DNA of 64,000 bases from Oxobacter pfennigii (GTDB taxonomy: Bacteria > Bacillota > Clostridia > Clostridiales > Oxobacteraceae): contig NZ_LKET01000039.1 of the NCBI RefSeq assembly GCF_001317355.1, forward strand, positions 414,574 to 478,573, given 5' to 3'. Below are positions 25,658 through 35,218 of this stretch, one piece after another. A program made the translations under genes and the position numbers. Each line of letters opens with the position of its first letter. Within the stretch, counting starts at the first letter, position 1. The notes under the pieces were generated by a model. That model saw only the letters and a list, made by a program, of their open reading frames with translations, was not told the DNA's origin and ran no database searches.

Positions 25658-25772
25658 TATTGTAATGATTGTCCAATTATGATATTTTATAAATAATGAA
25701 ATTTATTAGTAGCACATATAGATTCCCAAATGAAGCTTATATATTAAACTGACGACAGGAGAGATAGGAAAG

Positions 25773-27566
25773 ATGAAAGTAAAAGCTGAAAAAAAAGATA
25801 AAAAAATATACACATATTACATTTTGCCATTGTTATTAATTATCTCTGTGTTGCCATTGATAGTCCATATGAAAGTCGATAGACTTACAGATAGTTATGC
25901 GGTATATTTCTGGACAGGCAATGAGGTTATGGACTTTTTTGCATATTATAAAATGCAGTGGTTTTTAATATTTACCGTAGCAGCCATAACCATGGCCATT
26001 TATTATTATTATAAAGGATACATCAAGGTAAAAAAAACATTGTTTTATATTCCGGCGGCTGTGTATAGTGCTGCCGTTATTCTTTCAACTTTTACCTCTC
26101 AGAATACGACAATCTCTCTTTTTGGCTTTACAGGAAGATATGAGGGGATGTTTGTGCTTCTTGGCTATATTGTGGTAATGCTTCTTTCAGTAAATCTCGT
26201 AAATAATGAAAACCAGGCAGTACTTATCATAAAATGGCTTGCTGTTTCAGCATTCATAATAGGCATAATAGGGCTACTTGAGCGTTTTGATATATATGTT
26301 TTAACATGGGAGGGAGTACGGGATCTATTGCTCCCCGCCGAGAAAAATGGTATGGATATCAGCTTTCTAAAAGATATCAGAGCATTTTATTCAACAATAA
26401 GTCATTATGACTATGCAGGAAGTTATTTCGCCATGCTGTTCCCAATATCGGTAGTAATACTTGCGTTCGTAAAAGGGAGGAAGGAGAAGGCTGCGGCAGC
26501 AATGTTCAGTTGTATAATGCTGGCTAACTGGATAGTTTGTAATTCAAGAGCAGGCGTGGTCGGGGGTTTTGTGGCACTTGTAATTATAGTAATAATGTTC
26601 CGGAGTATGATTAAAAAGCATTGGAAAATATCGCTGGCGGTATTATCTTTATTTATAATAGCTTTTGTTGTTGCAAACGTTATGTCATCAGGCAGAATAT
26701 TCGGTAGGGTGGGTTCCATAATAACGGATGCCGTGAAAATATTTTCTGCCCAAAAATATGAAGGCATAAAGGACATAACTTCGGATTCAAATGAAATAAG
26801 GGTAATATTTGAAGATAAAGAGTTGAAAATCATATATGATGATAAAACTATAAAATTAAAAGATGAAAACGATATGGATATACCTGCTCAGTTTGATGGT
26901 AATAGTATAAAAATCACCGATGAAAGATATAATGGAACAACTTTTACGGTATCAAATAATAAGGATGATTTTTTTATAGAGATGAACTATGCTTCCTTAA
27001 AATTGCGTTTTGCAGTGACTAAGTCCGGGCTGAGGCTGGTTAATCATAGAGATCAGACAGTTAATCTGGAACCTGTAGAAAAATGGGGTTTTGAGGGGCT
27101 TGAAAGGATAGGCTCGGCCAGGGGATATATCTGGTCCAGGTCTATACCGTTGCTTAAAAATACTGTTATCGCAGGTTATGGGCCTGATACCTATGCCATA
27201 CATTTTCCTCAAGAAGATTACGTGGGTAAACTTATAGCATATGATACAATTTCTATGTTTGTAGATAAGGCCCATAATATGTATCTTGCTACAGCCATAA
27301 ACACAGGCATAATTTCACTACTAGCGCTTCTTGCAATGTTTATAATATACTTTGTTTCAAGCTGGAGGATATACTATAAGTCTAGTTTTAATGACAAATA
27401 CTCATATATCGGACTTGCTATATTTGCCGCATTTGTGGGCTACACAATTTCAGGCCTTTTTAATGACAGTGTATTGTCGGTCGCTCCTGTGTTCTGGGTT
27501 TTGCTGGGTGTAGGTATAAGCATCAATGATAAATTAAAGAATAAAACTGAGCTAAATAATAAATAA
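25773..27566 (+). CDS. O-antigen ligase/polymerase-like membrane protein (Wzy_C)
   Basis: A 597-residue polytopic protein with about ten to twelve membrane segments and a large extracellular insert (~residues 335-470) that is rich in charge and Asn. The Wzy_C/WaaL region includes 'NSRAGVVGGFVALVI' and, after the insert, 'ARGYIWSRSIPLLKNTVIAG' and 'DKAHNMYLATAINTG', with the conserved Arg and His needed for glycan transfer. Related proteins transfer lipid-linked glycans to lipid A, pilin or S-layer protein. Its place between two S-layer genes suggests an S-layer O-oligosaccharyltransferase (like WsfB of Geobacillus); a Wzy polymerase is the alternative. GGAGAG upstream; its own terminator follows. 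Confidence 0.87.
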   Translation: MKVKAEKKDKKIYTYYILPLLLIISVLPLIVHMKVDRLTDSYAVYFWTGNEVMDFFAYYKMQWFLIFTVAAITMAIYYYYKGYIKVKKTLFYIPAAVYSAAVILSTFTSQNTTISLFGFTGRYEGMFVLLGYIVVMLLSVNLVNNENQAVLIIKWLAVSAFIIGIIGLLERFDIYVLTWEGVRDLLLPAEKNGMDISFLKDIRAFYSTISHYDYAGSYFAMLFPISVVILAFVKGRKEKAAAAMFSCIMLANWIVCNSRAGVVGGFVALVIIVIMFRSMIKKHWKISLAVLSLFIIAFVVANVMSSGRIFGRVGSIITDAVKIFSAQKYEGIKDITSDSNEIRVIFEDKELKIIYDDKTIKLKDENDMDIPAQFDGNSIKITDERYNGTTFTVSNNKDDFFIEMNYASLKLRFAVTKSGLRLVNHRDQTVNLEPVEKWGFEGLERIGSARGYIWSRSIPLLKNTVIAGYGPDTYAIHFPQEDYVGKLIAYDTISMFVDKAHNMYLATAINTGIISLLALLAMFIIYFVSSWRIYYKSSFNDKYSYIGLAIFAAFVGYTISGLFNDSVLSVAPVFWVLLGVGISINDKLKNKTELNNK

Positions 27567-27580
27567 AGAGATAAGTCTCA

Positions 27581-27608
27581 AAAAGTCGGATTGAAATCCG
27601 GCTTTTTT
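27581..27608 (+). terminator. Terminator of the ligase-like gene
   Basis: AAAAGTCGGAT (27581-27591) pairs with ATCCGGCTTTT (27596-27606) with one G-U pair, followed by T residues. Confidence 0.85.
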
Positions 27609-27969
27609 ATTTTGCGATTAAAATATTCTAATCTCATGAATTGTATTTACCAGTTTACCATTTCCAGGGTGGAAATTGTAATAGATTAAATTATGTATGA
27701 TTTTATACACTTTGATAATAGGGGGAAGCCCCCACTCTTTGCAGGCATATTGATAAAGAATACTAAAAAATTTAAGCAAGTCGAGTATAATTTCATATTT
27801 CTATCGATTGTAACAATTTATTAACAACTGAAGTAAGGCCAGTCATACCAGTGATTTATGCGAATTGCCATGTAAATTTATTCCTCATAAAGGCTATGAA
27901 TTTTCCAATAAAATATTTATTTGGTTGTCCTTCCAGATTAACACCTTAGGATTTAAAAAACAAATATGA
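27609..27969. other. Gap before the second S-layer promoter
   Basis: AT-rich, without a supported gene; the region just before 27970 is A-rich, like an UP element. Confidence 0.4.
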
Positions 27970-28148
27970 TATATTAGTACTACGGTTTGAACAAAGTCGA
28001 ACATGTTTAATTTGCATGTTCTAAGATATTCACCATTTCAAGGGGGTGGTTACCTGGTAACAACTTTATAAATTAATTTTTACCATTGCAAAGTCAAAAC
28101 TAATAAAATGAATAGGGCTTTGCACTAACTCACGAAAGGGGACTAAAA
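27970..28148 (+). promoter_or_regulatory. S-layer gene promoter and long structured leader, copy 2
   Basis: TATATT at 27970-27975 (within ATGATATATTAGTA) lies 179 bases before the ATG; the first S-layer gene has 181. Inverted repeats follow in the same order: GAACATG/CATGTTC (27999-28021), GGTTACC..GGTAAC (~28048-28060) and GCAAAG/CTTTGC (28088-28093/28118-28123), then GAAAGGGGACTAAAA before the start. Primary sequence is only partly alike while the layout is kept. Confidence 0.6.
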
Positions 28149-31100
28149 ATGAGTAAAATAAGTAAAAAGTTTCTGGCTGGATTTTTAGTTGCAGCAATGA
28201 TGATGACACAGCTTTTATTTACAAGTGTAGCATCAGCAGCAGTAACTTCAGCAAGGCTAGCAGGACAAGACAGATATGAAACTGCATTAAGGATATCTCA
28301 GAACGGCTGGGGTGCAGGTTCAACACAATATGCAGTAATCGCTTATGGAGAAGATTTTCCTGATGCACTCAGTGCGGCTCCATTAGCAAAGAAATACAAT
28401 GCACCTATACTTTTAACAGCTAAAGATAGTTTATCTGCAGGAGTTCTTGATGAACTTAACAGAATTGGTGCAACAAACGTATTCATCGTAGGTGGAGAAG
28501 GTGTTGTTTCCAAAAATATTGCAGATGCTTTAACAGCAGCAGGTAAGACAGTTACACGTCTTGCAGGTGACGATAGATATGAGACATCCCTTAAAGTCGC
28601 AGAACAAATCGGAGCAACTGATACAGTTGTTGTTGCATATGGAGAAAATTATCCTGATGCATTATCAATAGCTCCTATAGCTGCAGCAAAAGGATGGCCG
28701 ATACTTCTTACAGAAACAAATTCAATGGATGACGCAGTTAGGTCATTTATAGGCAGTAAGAAAGCATATGTAGTAGGCGGATCAGGAGTTGTAAGCGATA
28801 CAATCCTCAACAGCCTTACTGGTGCTGAAAGATTAGCAGGAATAGACAGATATGAAACAAACGTAGCAGTTATGAACAAGTTTGCAGCAGAACTCAATTT
28901 TGAAAAGGTATTCCTTGCAACAGGTGAAGACTTTGCAGATGCTCTTGCAGGAGCAGCTCTTGCAGCTAAAACTCTTTCACCGGTAGTATTGGTTGGAGCT
29001 ACAATGCCGGCTGCAACTCAGGCATTTATCAACAGTAAAGTAACAGCTACAACTACAGCAGTAGCTCTTGGTGGATCTGCAGTGGTTTCAGACGAAGCTT
29101 TAGCAGCAGTTGGAAGCGACTTGTCAGGAGTGCTTCAGATAACAGGAGTTACAACTCTTACACAGGATGGAAGAGGTATAAGAGTATCATTTAACAAACC
29201 TGTTTCAAGCTTATCAACAGCTGATGTTACAGTTGTAGACAAGGACAGCCTTGATATGGTAGGCGTTGAGTCGGTTGCTTTATCTTCAAACAAAATGGCT
29301 GCTGACATATGGTTCCTTGAAGATAATGGCGGATATATACAGCAGGGAAAGACTTATCAGATATCAGTTGCAGTTGATGGCAGCACCCTTGCATTTGATT
29401 ATCAGAGACCATACTACACTAACTTAAGAGTAGTAGAAGTTAACGCAGATGATCGTGAAATAACACTTGAAGATGGTTCTGTACTCACAGTTCCTGAAAC
29501 AGTTGAAGTTGATTTCCAGGAAATACTTGGGCGTAGTGCAAAAGTATGGAGCGACAATGACAAGAATGTTACAAGGCTTGAACTTGATTCAGAAACAGTA
29601 AAATATGATGCAATCGAGCTTGATAAGGCTAATAAAGAAGTAGACCTTGTAGATGAAGACAAATCATATGATCTTGCAGATGACGTTATTCTTTATGCAA
29701 ACGATGATGACAGCTCAACTACTCTTGCTGCAATGGGTACAGAATATGATTACGCAAAAGTAGTTCTTGACAAGAATGGTGATGTTATATTCATCAGTGC
29801 ATACGAACTGGAAGAAAATATGGTTGTAAAAAGCGTTGATGAAAATGAAGTAATTGGTTATAATGATGAACTTGACGTTGAAGACTTTATAATAGTAAAA
29901 GACGGAAAACAAATTACTGCAGCAGATATTGAAGAAGGCGACATACTCTTCTACAATACCAGCGCAAGAAATAATGACGGATTTGCAGAAGTATTCAACA
30001 AGACAGTAACAGGCGAAATAGGTGATATCACAAACGATACTTTCATTGTAGATGATGAGGAATTTGAATTCACCGGTGTTAAGTATCTTGATGGAAATAC
30101 ATTGAAAAACTTTGATTCCGATATAGCTGAAGAAATGCAGGAATCAGGTGAAGACGTAGTAGTATATGTTGACAGAAACGGTGATGCAGTATTTGTATCA
30201 GGCGACAGAGGAGATGTAGCTAAAACTACGGTTGTTGGATATCTTTATGAAAATGTAGTTGCATATAAAGATGCAAGAAGCGGAGAACTTTACCTCCCGG
30301 TTGACATGATCAATGAAAGCGGCGAAAAGGTAAGCTATGACGTTAAATTCAGCAGCTTAACAGCCGGTACAGAAACAAATATAAACCCTGCAACAGTAAC
30401 TGATGGCGCAACAGTTATTACAAAAGATCAGTTAATAAAGGTTAAACTTAATTCCGATGGCGATATAGCAGAATTATATGTAAATGGAGCTTCAGATTTT
30501 GCAAAAGCCGACATTACTTCAACAGTAAAGACTACTGCTAAGTATGTCGCTGGATATAAATTAAGCTCTTCAACAGTAGTATTCCTTACAGAAGAATATA
30601 ATGTAAGTAGCGATGAAGATGATATAACAGTTGTTAAGTGGGGCGATGAATTAAACTTCACAGAAATAACAGCTTCGACAGAAAGCAAGAGCTATGTATA
30701 CCATGATGCTGACTACAATGCAGACTATATCATAGCAAATGATACAAACACTGAAGATGATGCAACAGTAACATCAACAGTAATCACAGAAATAACAAAA
30801 CTTACAACAGATAATGTATACAGAATAAAAGCTATGATTAACGGCGAATCCAAGACTATCTACACTAAAGATGAAAGCAGCGTATTCAACTACTTCAGAG
30901 ATAACGTAGTCACAAATGCTCAGGCTGCAATTACAGCTAACGGATACTATGCAGCTAAATTGCTCATAGACGACAACACAGGAAGAGTAGTTAATAAAGC
31001 TGGAGATGCGATAACAGTGATGGATCTTGTAGAAGCTGAAGGTGTAGTAATATCCAGATCAACTTCAAGCAAAGAAATCACAATTACAGTTGATGCTGCT

Positions 31101-31319
31101 ATTGCTGATGATCCAAATACTGAAGAAATAGATGAGACAGAAGCGGCAACAGTAGGAACTTACAAGCTTGCTGACTCATACCAGGTATTTGATGCTTCAA
31201 ACAAGACAAATGTCAAATCCTACACTCTGCAGTCAGTTAAAGCAGGAGATAAGGTTGTACTTGTCAGAGATAACGAAAATTTCATTAAGTTTGCAATAGT
31301 AGTAGAAAAAGCTAACTAA
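28149..31319 (+). CDS. S-layer protein with three CWB2 repeats (paralogue 2)
   Basis: A 1056-residue exported protein with signal peptide MSKISKKFLAGFLVAAMMMT...ASA. CWB2 repeats begin at 'RLAGQDRYETALRI', 'RLAGDDRYETSLKV' and 'RLAGIDRYETNVAV'. The C-terminal ~700 residues are acidic and collinear with the 22349 protein ('SFNKPVSSLSTADVTV', 'IADIEEGDILFYN'-type blocks, 'AAKLLIDDNTGRVVNK'), but diverge in loops and near the C-terminus. One of the two is probably the main lattice protein, and both could be expressed alternately. AAAGGGGACTAAAA precedes the ATG. A strong terminator follows. Confidence 0.95.
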   Translation: MSKISKKFLAGFLVAAMMMTQLLFTSVASAAVTSARLAGQDRYETALRISQNGWGAGSTQYAVIAYGEDFPDALSAAPLAKKYNAPILLTAKDSLSAGVLDELNRIGATNVFIVGGEGVVSKNIADALTAAGKTVTRLAGDDRYETSLKVAEQIGATDTVVVAYGENYPDALSIAPIAAAKGWPILLTETNSMDDAVRSFIGSKKAYVVGGSGVVSDTILNSLTGAERLAGIDRYETNVAVMNKFAAELNFEKVFLATGEDFADALAGAALAAKTLSPVVLVGATMPAATQAFINSKVTATTTAVALGGSAVVSDEALAAVGSDLSGVLQITGVTTLTQDGRGIRVSFNKPVSSLSTADVTVVDKDSLDMVGVESVALSSNKMAADIWFLEDNGGYIQQGKTYQISVAVDGSTLAFDYQRPYYTNLRVVEVNADDREITLEDGSVLTVPETVEVDFQEILGRSAKVWSDNDKNVTRLELDSETVKYDAIELDKANKEVDLVDEDKSYDLADDVILYANDDDSSTTLAAMGTEYDYAKVVLDKNGDVIFISAYELEENMVVKSVDENEVIGYNDELDVEDFIIVKDGKQITAADIEEGDILFYNTSARNNDGFAEVFNKTVTGEIGDITNDTFIVDDEEFEFTGVKYLDGNTLKNFDSDIAEEMQESGEDVVVYVDRNGDAVFVSGDRGDVAKTTVVGYLYENVVAYKDARSGELYLPVDMINESGEKVSYDVKFSSLTAGTETNINPATVTDGATVITKDQLIKVKLNSDGDIAELYVNGASDFAKADITSTVKTTAKYVAGYKLSSSTVVFLTEEYNVSSDEDDITVVKWGDELNFTEITASTESKSYVYHDADYNADYIIANDTNTEDDATVTSTVITEITKLTTDNVYRIKAMINGESKTIYTKDESSVFNYFRDNVVTNAQAAITANGYYAAKLLIDDNTGRVVNKAGDAITVMDLVEAEGVVISRSTSSKEITITVDAAIADDPNTEEIDETEAATVGTYKLADSYQVFDASNKTNVKSYTLQSVKAGDKVVLVRDNENFIKFAIVVEKAN

Positions 31320-31333
31320 TTAAAGTAATTTAA

Positions 31334-31365
31334 AAAGAAGACAACCATTAGTGGTTGTCTTCTTT
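31334..31365 (+). terminator. Strong terminator of S-layer gene 2
   Basis: AAAGAAGACAACCA (31334-31347) pairs perfectly with TGGTTGTCTTCTTT (31352-31365) over a TTAG loop. Confidence 0.93.
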
Positions 31366-31400
31366 CCTTTAATATATAATAGAAGAATATAGGTGGTGAT

Positions 31401-32186
31401 ATGATGCTCCGACAGAATAAAAAAGTATTTGAAGCCGCAAATATATTAAAATGGTACGAGAACGGATATACAGGTAAAAATGTCAATATTGCCGTCCTGG
31501 ATGATCAATATGCTCCTCACAGCCATACAAGAGTAATATTGCCCATTGCCCACCATAACCCAATAATAAAGGGGTATGAATTCCATAAACCGAACTCGTG
31601 CAGTGTTGTCAGAGAAGCCTGCCCTGATGCCAATATATATGGGTTTAACTGGTTTGGCGGGGCCAGGGAAACAACAAGGTGGTTAATAGAAAACCGGGAA
31701 AAGATCGATATAGTAAACTGTAGCTTTTCAAGTCCTAAAAACTCAAGGGAAGAATTGTGGAATGTGTTGGAGAAATTGGATATTCCGTTTATATGCAGTT
31801 CAGGGAATAACGGTTCCTCTAAATTTATATCCTATCCTTCCTGCCTCGATTGGACCATCAGCATAGGGGCATATAACCTTCTTAAAGATGAAATCCCTGA
31901 ATATTCAAATGAAGGTGAAGGCCTGGAGGCGCTGGGATTTACTTATATATATATTCCAAACAGTGTAGAGAATCCTTTTCCATTTGAAGGCACCAGTGCT
32001 GCGGCTTCTCTGGTCACAGGCATGCTGGGGTTATATATTGGTTGGAGGAAAGTATCCGGTAAAACCAGGTTAACCATAGAAGAAGCAAAACAGTTTATAG
32101 TGAATAATTGCAGTGATACAATCATAAAAAATTCTGATAGTAAGTCTGCAGGTGTTTTTATTTTACCTGATTTTGATAGGTTATAG
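31401..32186 (+). CDS. Subtilase (S8) with degenerate His motif
   Basis: A 261-residue S8 fold without signal peptide. The Asp motif is 'NIAVLDDQYAPH' (Asp34/35), the Asn oxyanion motif 'ICSSGNNGSS' (~132-140) and the Ser motif 'FEGTSAAASLVTGM' (Ser199). The usual HGTxVA box aligns with 'FHKPNSCSVV' (His62), so His may be kept but Gly-Thr are not. Small size and lack of export signal suggest a cytoplasmic or non-classically exported peptidase, or an inactive relative. AGGTGG lies just upstream; ATG 31401 or 31404. It follows an S-layer gene, so surface protein processing is possible but unproven. Confidence 0.82.
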   Translation: MMLRQNKKVFEAANILKWYENGYTGKNVNIAVLDDQYAPHSHTRVILPIAHHNPIIKGYEFHKPNSCSVVREACPDANIYGFNWFGGARETTRWLIENREKIDIVNCSFSSPKNSREELWNVLEKLDIPFICSSGNNGSSKFISYPSCLDWTISIGAYNLLKDEIPEYSNEGEGLEALGFTYIYIPNSVENPFPFEGTSAAASLVTGMLGLYIGWRKVSGKTRLTIEEAKQFIVNNCSDTIIKNSDSKSAGVFILPDFDRL

Positions 32187-32310
32187 TTACATAGACAACT
32201 ATAACCTATCAACAATTTAGCTTGTTGACATTAAATTTGAATGCAATAATTTTTTTTGTTACAATGTTACTAAACCAGTATTACTTTTATTTAAAAATAT
32301 GAAGGGAATG

Positions 32311-33957
32311 ATGACCTTTATGAACCAGGATATAAGTAAAAAAAGGCGAAGCTTGCGCATTGCTTTAATATCTGTAATCGCAGTTTTGATATTGAACCTG
32401 TTTACATTTTCTGTACAAGCTAAAACTGCTGTATTAGATACTGCTAAAGATATAATTACAAATTATTATATAGAAGATGTATCTGATAAAACATTAAAAG
32501 CAACTACAATAGAAGATGTAATTAAATCTTTAAATGATCCATATACTCAATATTTCACAGCTGATGAATATAAAAGATTTACTAATGATATAGACGGAAA
32601 ATATTCAGGAATAGGTATCCAGATAGAGATAGACCCCGAGGGAGTAAAGGTGCTTTCGGTAATCGACGGTACCCCTGCACAGGCTGTTGGGATTAAAGAG
32701 GGCGATATAATTACAAAAGTAGATAATCACAAACTGGCAGGAGCAGCTCTTGAAGCGGCGGCATCATATTTGCGGGGAGAAGCGGGAACCGTTGTAAATA
32801 TACAGGTCAAGCGAGACAATTCTTTTCATGCATATAAAATTACCAGGAGAGAATTTGAGTCTCCGACAATAGAAGGTAAAATGCTGGATGAGCATACTGC
32901 GTATATAAGAATAATATCTTTTGGAGATGATACCGCATCTCTTTTTAAAGCAAAGCTTGAGGAACTGGGTAGAGAAAACCCTGATAATTTTATTGTGGAT
33001 CTAAGAAATAACGGCGGGGGCTATTTAAAAACCGCACAAGAAATGGCTTACGATTTTATAGGAGAAAGACCTCTTGTACTCTTGAAAGATAGGGAAGGAA
33101 AAGAGGGAAAAATTATGCCGGATAAGGGGACAAGCCAGATAGATAAACCTATTATTTTTCTTGTCAACCAGTATAGTGCAAGTGCTTCCGAAATACTTTC
33201 AGCTGCTGTAAAGGATTACAAAACTGCTTTTTTAGTAGGTACGACTACATATGGAAAAGGTACAGTGCAGTCTATGTTCGGATTTTCAGATGGCAGTGTA
33301 CTCAAGCTTTCGGTTGAGAGATTCTATTCCCCACTTGGCAATGTTATAGAAAAGGAAGGGGTTACCCCTGACCTGACAGTTGGAGGTGAAGATTCCCTTG
33401 CTGTCGCCGAGCTTCTTTCAGGTAAAGCCGGAGATGGCTGGGATAAGAGAGATTTTATGAAAGTAAAAATTGATAGCAGAGAATTTGAGATAGACCTTAA
33501 AAAAGCAAGAGCTATTCAATATTGGGATGCATATCAATATATAATGGACAAGGCATTAGAATCAGGATACGGAATAAGTATAGGCACAGTTAATGGTTGG
33601 GTTGAAGCCAATAGAGCATTTCTTGAAGAAGAATTATATAGGTGTTACTATCCTGAATATATGGAATTAAGTGAACTGAAAAGTGTACCTGTAAATAAAG
33701 TCTTTACTGTTATCTTTTTAAATGATGTTAATATGGAATCAATCAATGATAAAAATATAGAGTTGATTAATGAAGCATCCGGTGAGAGGGTACCATTAAA
33801 GTTCGAATATAATGATAAAAACTCTATAATAGCAGTACCGGCAATGGAATTAACAAAAGGCGGTATATATTATTTTGTGATAAACGAAGATTTAGAGAGT
33901 GGAGATGTTAGTAATTATACAAAAGGGGATCTAGTAAAGGTAAGCGTAGAAGAGTAA
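32311..33957 (+). CDS. C-terminal processing peptidase (S41, CtpA-like) with extra Ig-like tail
   Basis: A ~548-residue membrane-anchored protease: N-terminal transmembrane segment ('IALISVIAVLILNLFTFSV'), lid domain, PDZ domain ('GIGIQIEIDPEGVKVLSVID'), then the S41 core with Ser in 'NQYSASASEILSAAVKDY' and Lys in 'TYGKGTVQSMFGF', forming the Ser-Lys dyad. The C-terminal ~100 residues ('VNKVFTVIFLNDVNMESIND') resemble a Big_5/SbsA Ig-like domain, absent from ordinary CtpA and possibly wall- or S-layer-binding. Start: several ATGs (32299, 32308, 32311, 32320); AAGGG at 32302 favours 32311. It may trim exported surface proteins. Confidence 0.9.
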   Translation: MTFMNQDISKKRRSLRIALISVIAVLILNLFTFSVQAKTAVLDTAKDIITNYYIEDVSDKTLKATTIEDVIKSLNDPYTQYFTADEYKRFTNDIDGKYSGIGIQIEIDPEGVKVLSVIDGTPAQAVGIKEGDIITKVDNHKLAGAALEAAASYLRGEAGTVVNIQVKRDNSFHAYKITRREFESPTIEGKMLDEHTAYIRIISFGDDTASLFKAKLEELGRENPDNFIVDLRNNGGGYLKTAQEMAYDFIGERPLVLLKDREGKEGKIMPDKGTSQIDKPIIFLVNQYSASASEILSAAVKDYKTAFLVGTTTYGKGTVQSMFGFSDGSVLKLSVERFYSPLGNVIEKEGVTPDLTVGGEDSLAVAELLSGKAGDGWDKRDFMKVKIDSREFEIDLKKARAIQYWDAYQYIMDKALESGYGISIGTVNGWVEANRAFLEEELYRCYYPEYMELSELKSVPVNKVFTVIFLNDVNMESINDKNIELINEASGERVPLKFEYNDKNSIIAVPAMELTKGGIYYFVINEDLESGDVSNYTKGDLVKVSVEE

Positions 33958-34106
33958 ATAGAATTTTGAGATATGCGTATGGAAAGGCAGTACAAAAAAG
34001 GATTCTGGCGGTCGGAGAAGAATAAGAACAAATTGACAGCCTGTATCATATTTTAATACAGGAATATATAAAAAAGTTGCAGAGATACAGGAAAGGCAGA
34101 GTTAAT

Positions 34107-35159
34107 ATGAAGACATATTTGGTTACAGGCGGAGCAGGATTTATAGGCTCCAACTTCGTTTATTTTATATTAAACAAATATGAAAATATTAAAATCATCA
34201 ATTTAGATAAACTGACTTACGCAGGAAATTTAGATAATTTAAGAGAGATAGAAAAAGACGATAGGTATGAATTCGTATTTGGAGATATCTGTGATAAAGA
34301 AATAGTAGAAAATATATTCAATAATAATGATATTGATTATGTAGTGAACTTTGCTGCAGAATCTCATGTTGACAGGAGCATAAAAGAACCTGAGATATTT
34401 ATGAAAACAAATGTACTGGGAACAGTCAATATATTAAATGTATCAAAAATATGCTGGGAGGACAGTACAGGATTTAAGCCCGGCAAAAAATTTCTTCAGG
34501 TATCCACTGACGAAGTGTATGGCTCATTGGGAAGCACAGGGTATTTTACAGAATCAACTCCCCTTGATCCTCATAGCCCATATTCTTCAAGTAAAGCAAG
34601 TGCCGATTTAATGGTAAAATCCTATTATGACACATATGGTATGCCAATAAACATTACAAGATGCTCAAATAACTACGGGCCATATCAGTTTCCTGAAAAG
34701 CTTATACCTTTGATAATTAATAACTGTCTTAACAAAAAGTTTCTTCCTGTTTACGGAGATGGGCTTAATATAAGGGATTGGTTATATGTTGAAGACCATT
34801 GCAAAGCAATAGACATGGTTATAAACAATGGAAAGCCTGGTCATGTGTATAATATAGGCGGCCATAATGAAAAAACCAATATATATATAGTAAAAACAAT
34901 TATTGATTACTTGAATAAAAATGTGGATAATACCATAGATGAAAATCTGATAAAATATGTGGAAGACCGAAAAGGCCATGACAGAAGGTATGCCATAGAT
35001 GCAGCAAAAATAAAAAATGAACTTGGCTGGCTCCCTGAAACTACTTTCGAAGAAGGAATAATTAAAACCATTAGATGGTATTTGGATAATAAAGAGTGGA
35101 TGAATAATGTAACATCCGGTGATTATCAAAAATACTATGATATGCTGTACGGCTCTTAA
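34107..35159 (+). CDS. rmlB: dTDP-glucose 4,6-dehydratase
   Basis: A 350-residue short-chain dehydrogenase converting dTDP-glucose to dTDP-4-keto-6-deoxyglucose, step 2 of dTDP-L-rhamnose synthesis. Rossmann motif 'VTGGAGFIGSNFVYF' is at the N-terminus; the catalytic region reads 'VSTDEVYGSLG' with Thr-Asp-Glu, and 'YSSSKASADLMVKSYYDTYG' gives YxxxK; 'RCSNNYGPYQFPEKLIPL' is the substrate loop. GGAAAGG precedes ATG 34107; the longer in-frame start at 34077 lacks a site. First gene of the long glycan cluster, with rmlC next. Confidence 0.96.
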   Translation: MKTYLVTGGAGFIGSNFVYFILNKYENIKIINLDKLTYAGNLDNLREIEKDDRYEFVFGDICDKEIVENIFNNNDIDYVVNFAAESHVDRSIKEPEIFMKTNVLGTVNILNVSKICWEDSTGFKPGKKFLQVSTDEVYGSLGSTGYFTESTPLDPHSPYSSSKASADLMVKSYYDTYGMPINITRCSNNYGPYQFPEKLIPLIINNCLNKKFLPVYGDGLNIRDWLYVEDHCKAIDMVINNGKPGHVYNIGGHNEKTNIYIVKTIIDYLNKNVDNTIDENLIKYVEDRKGHDRRYAIDAAKIKNELGWLPETTFEEGIIKTIRWYLDNKEWMNNVTSGDYQKYYDMLYGS

Positions 35160-35218
35160 AAATACTGAAGATGCATTTATAGAATAGTTTATGCAATTTA
35201 AAGTAGAGGAAGAGCGGC

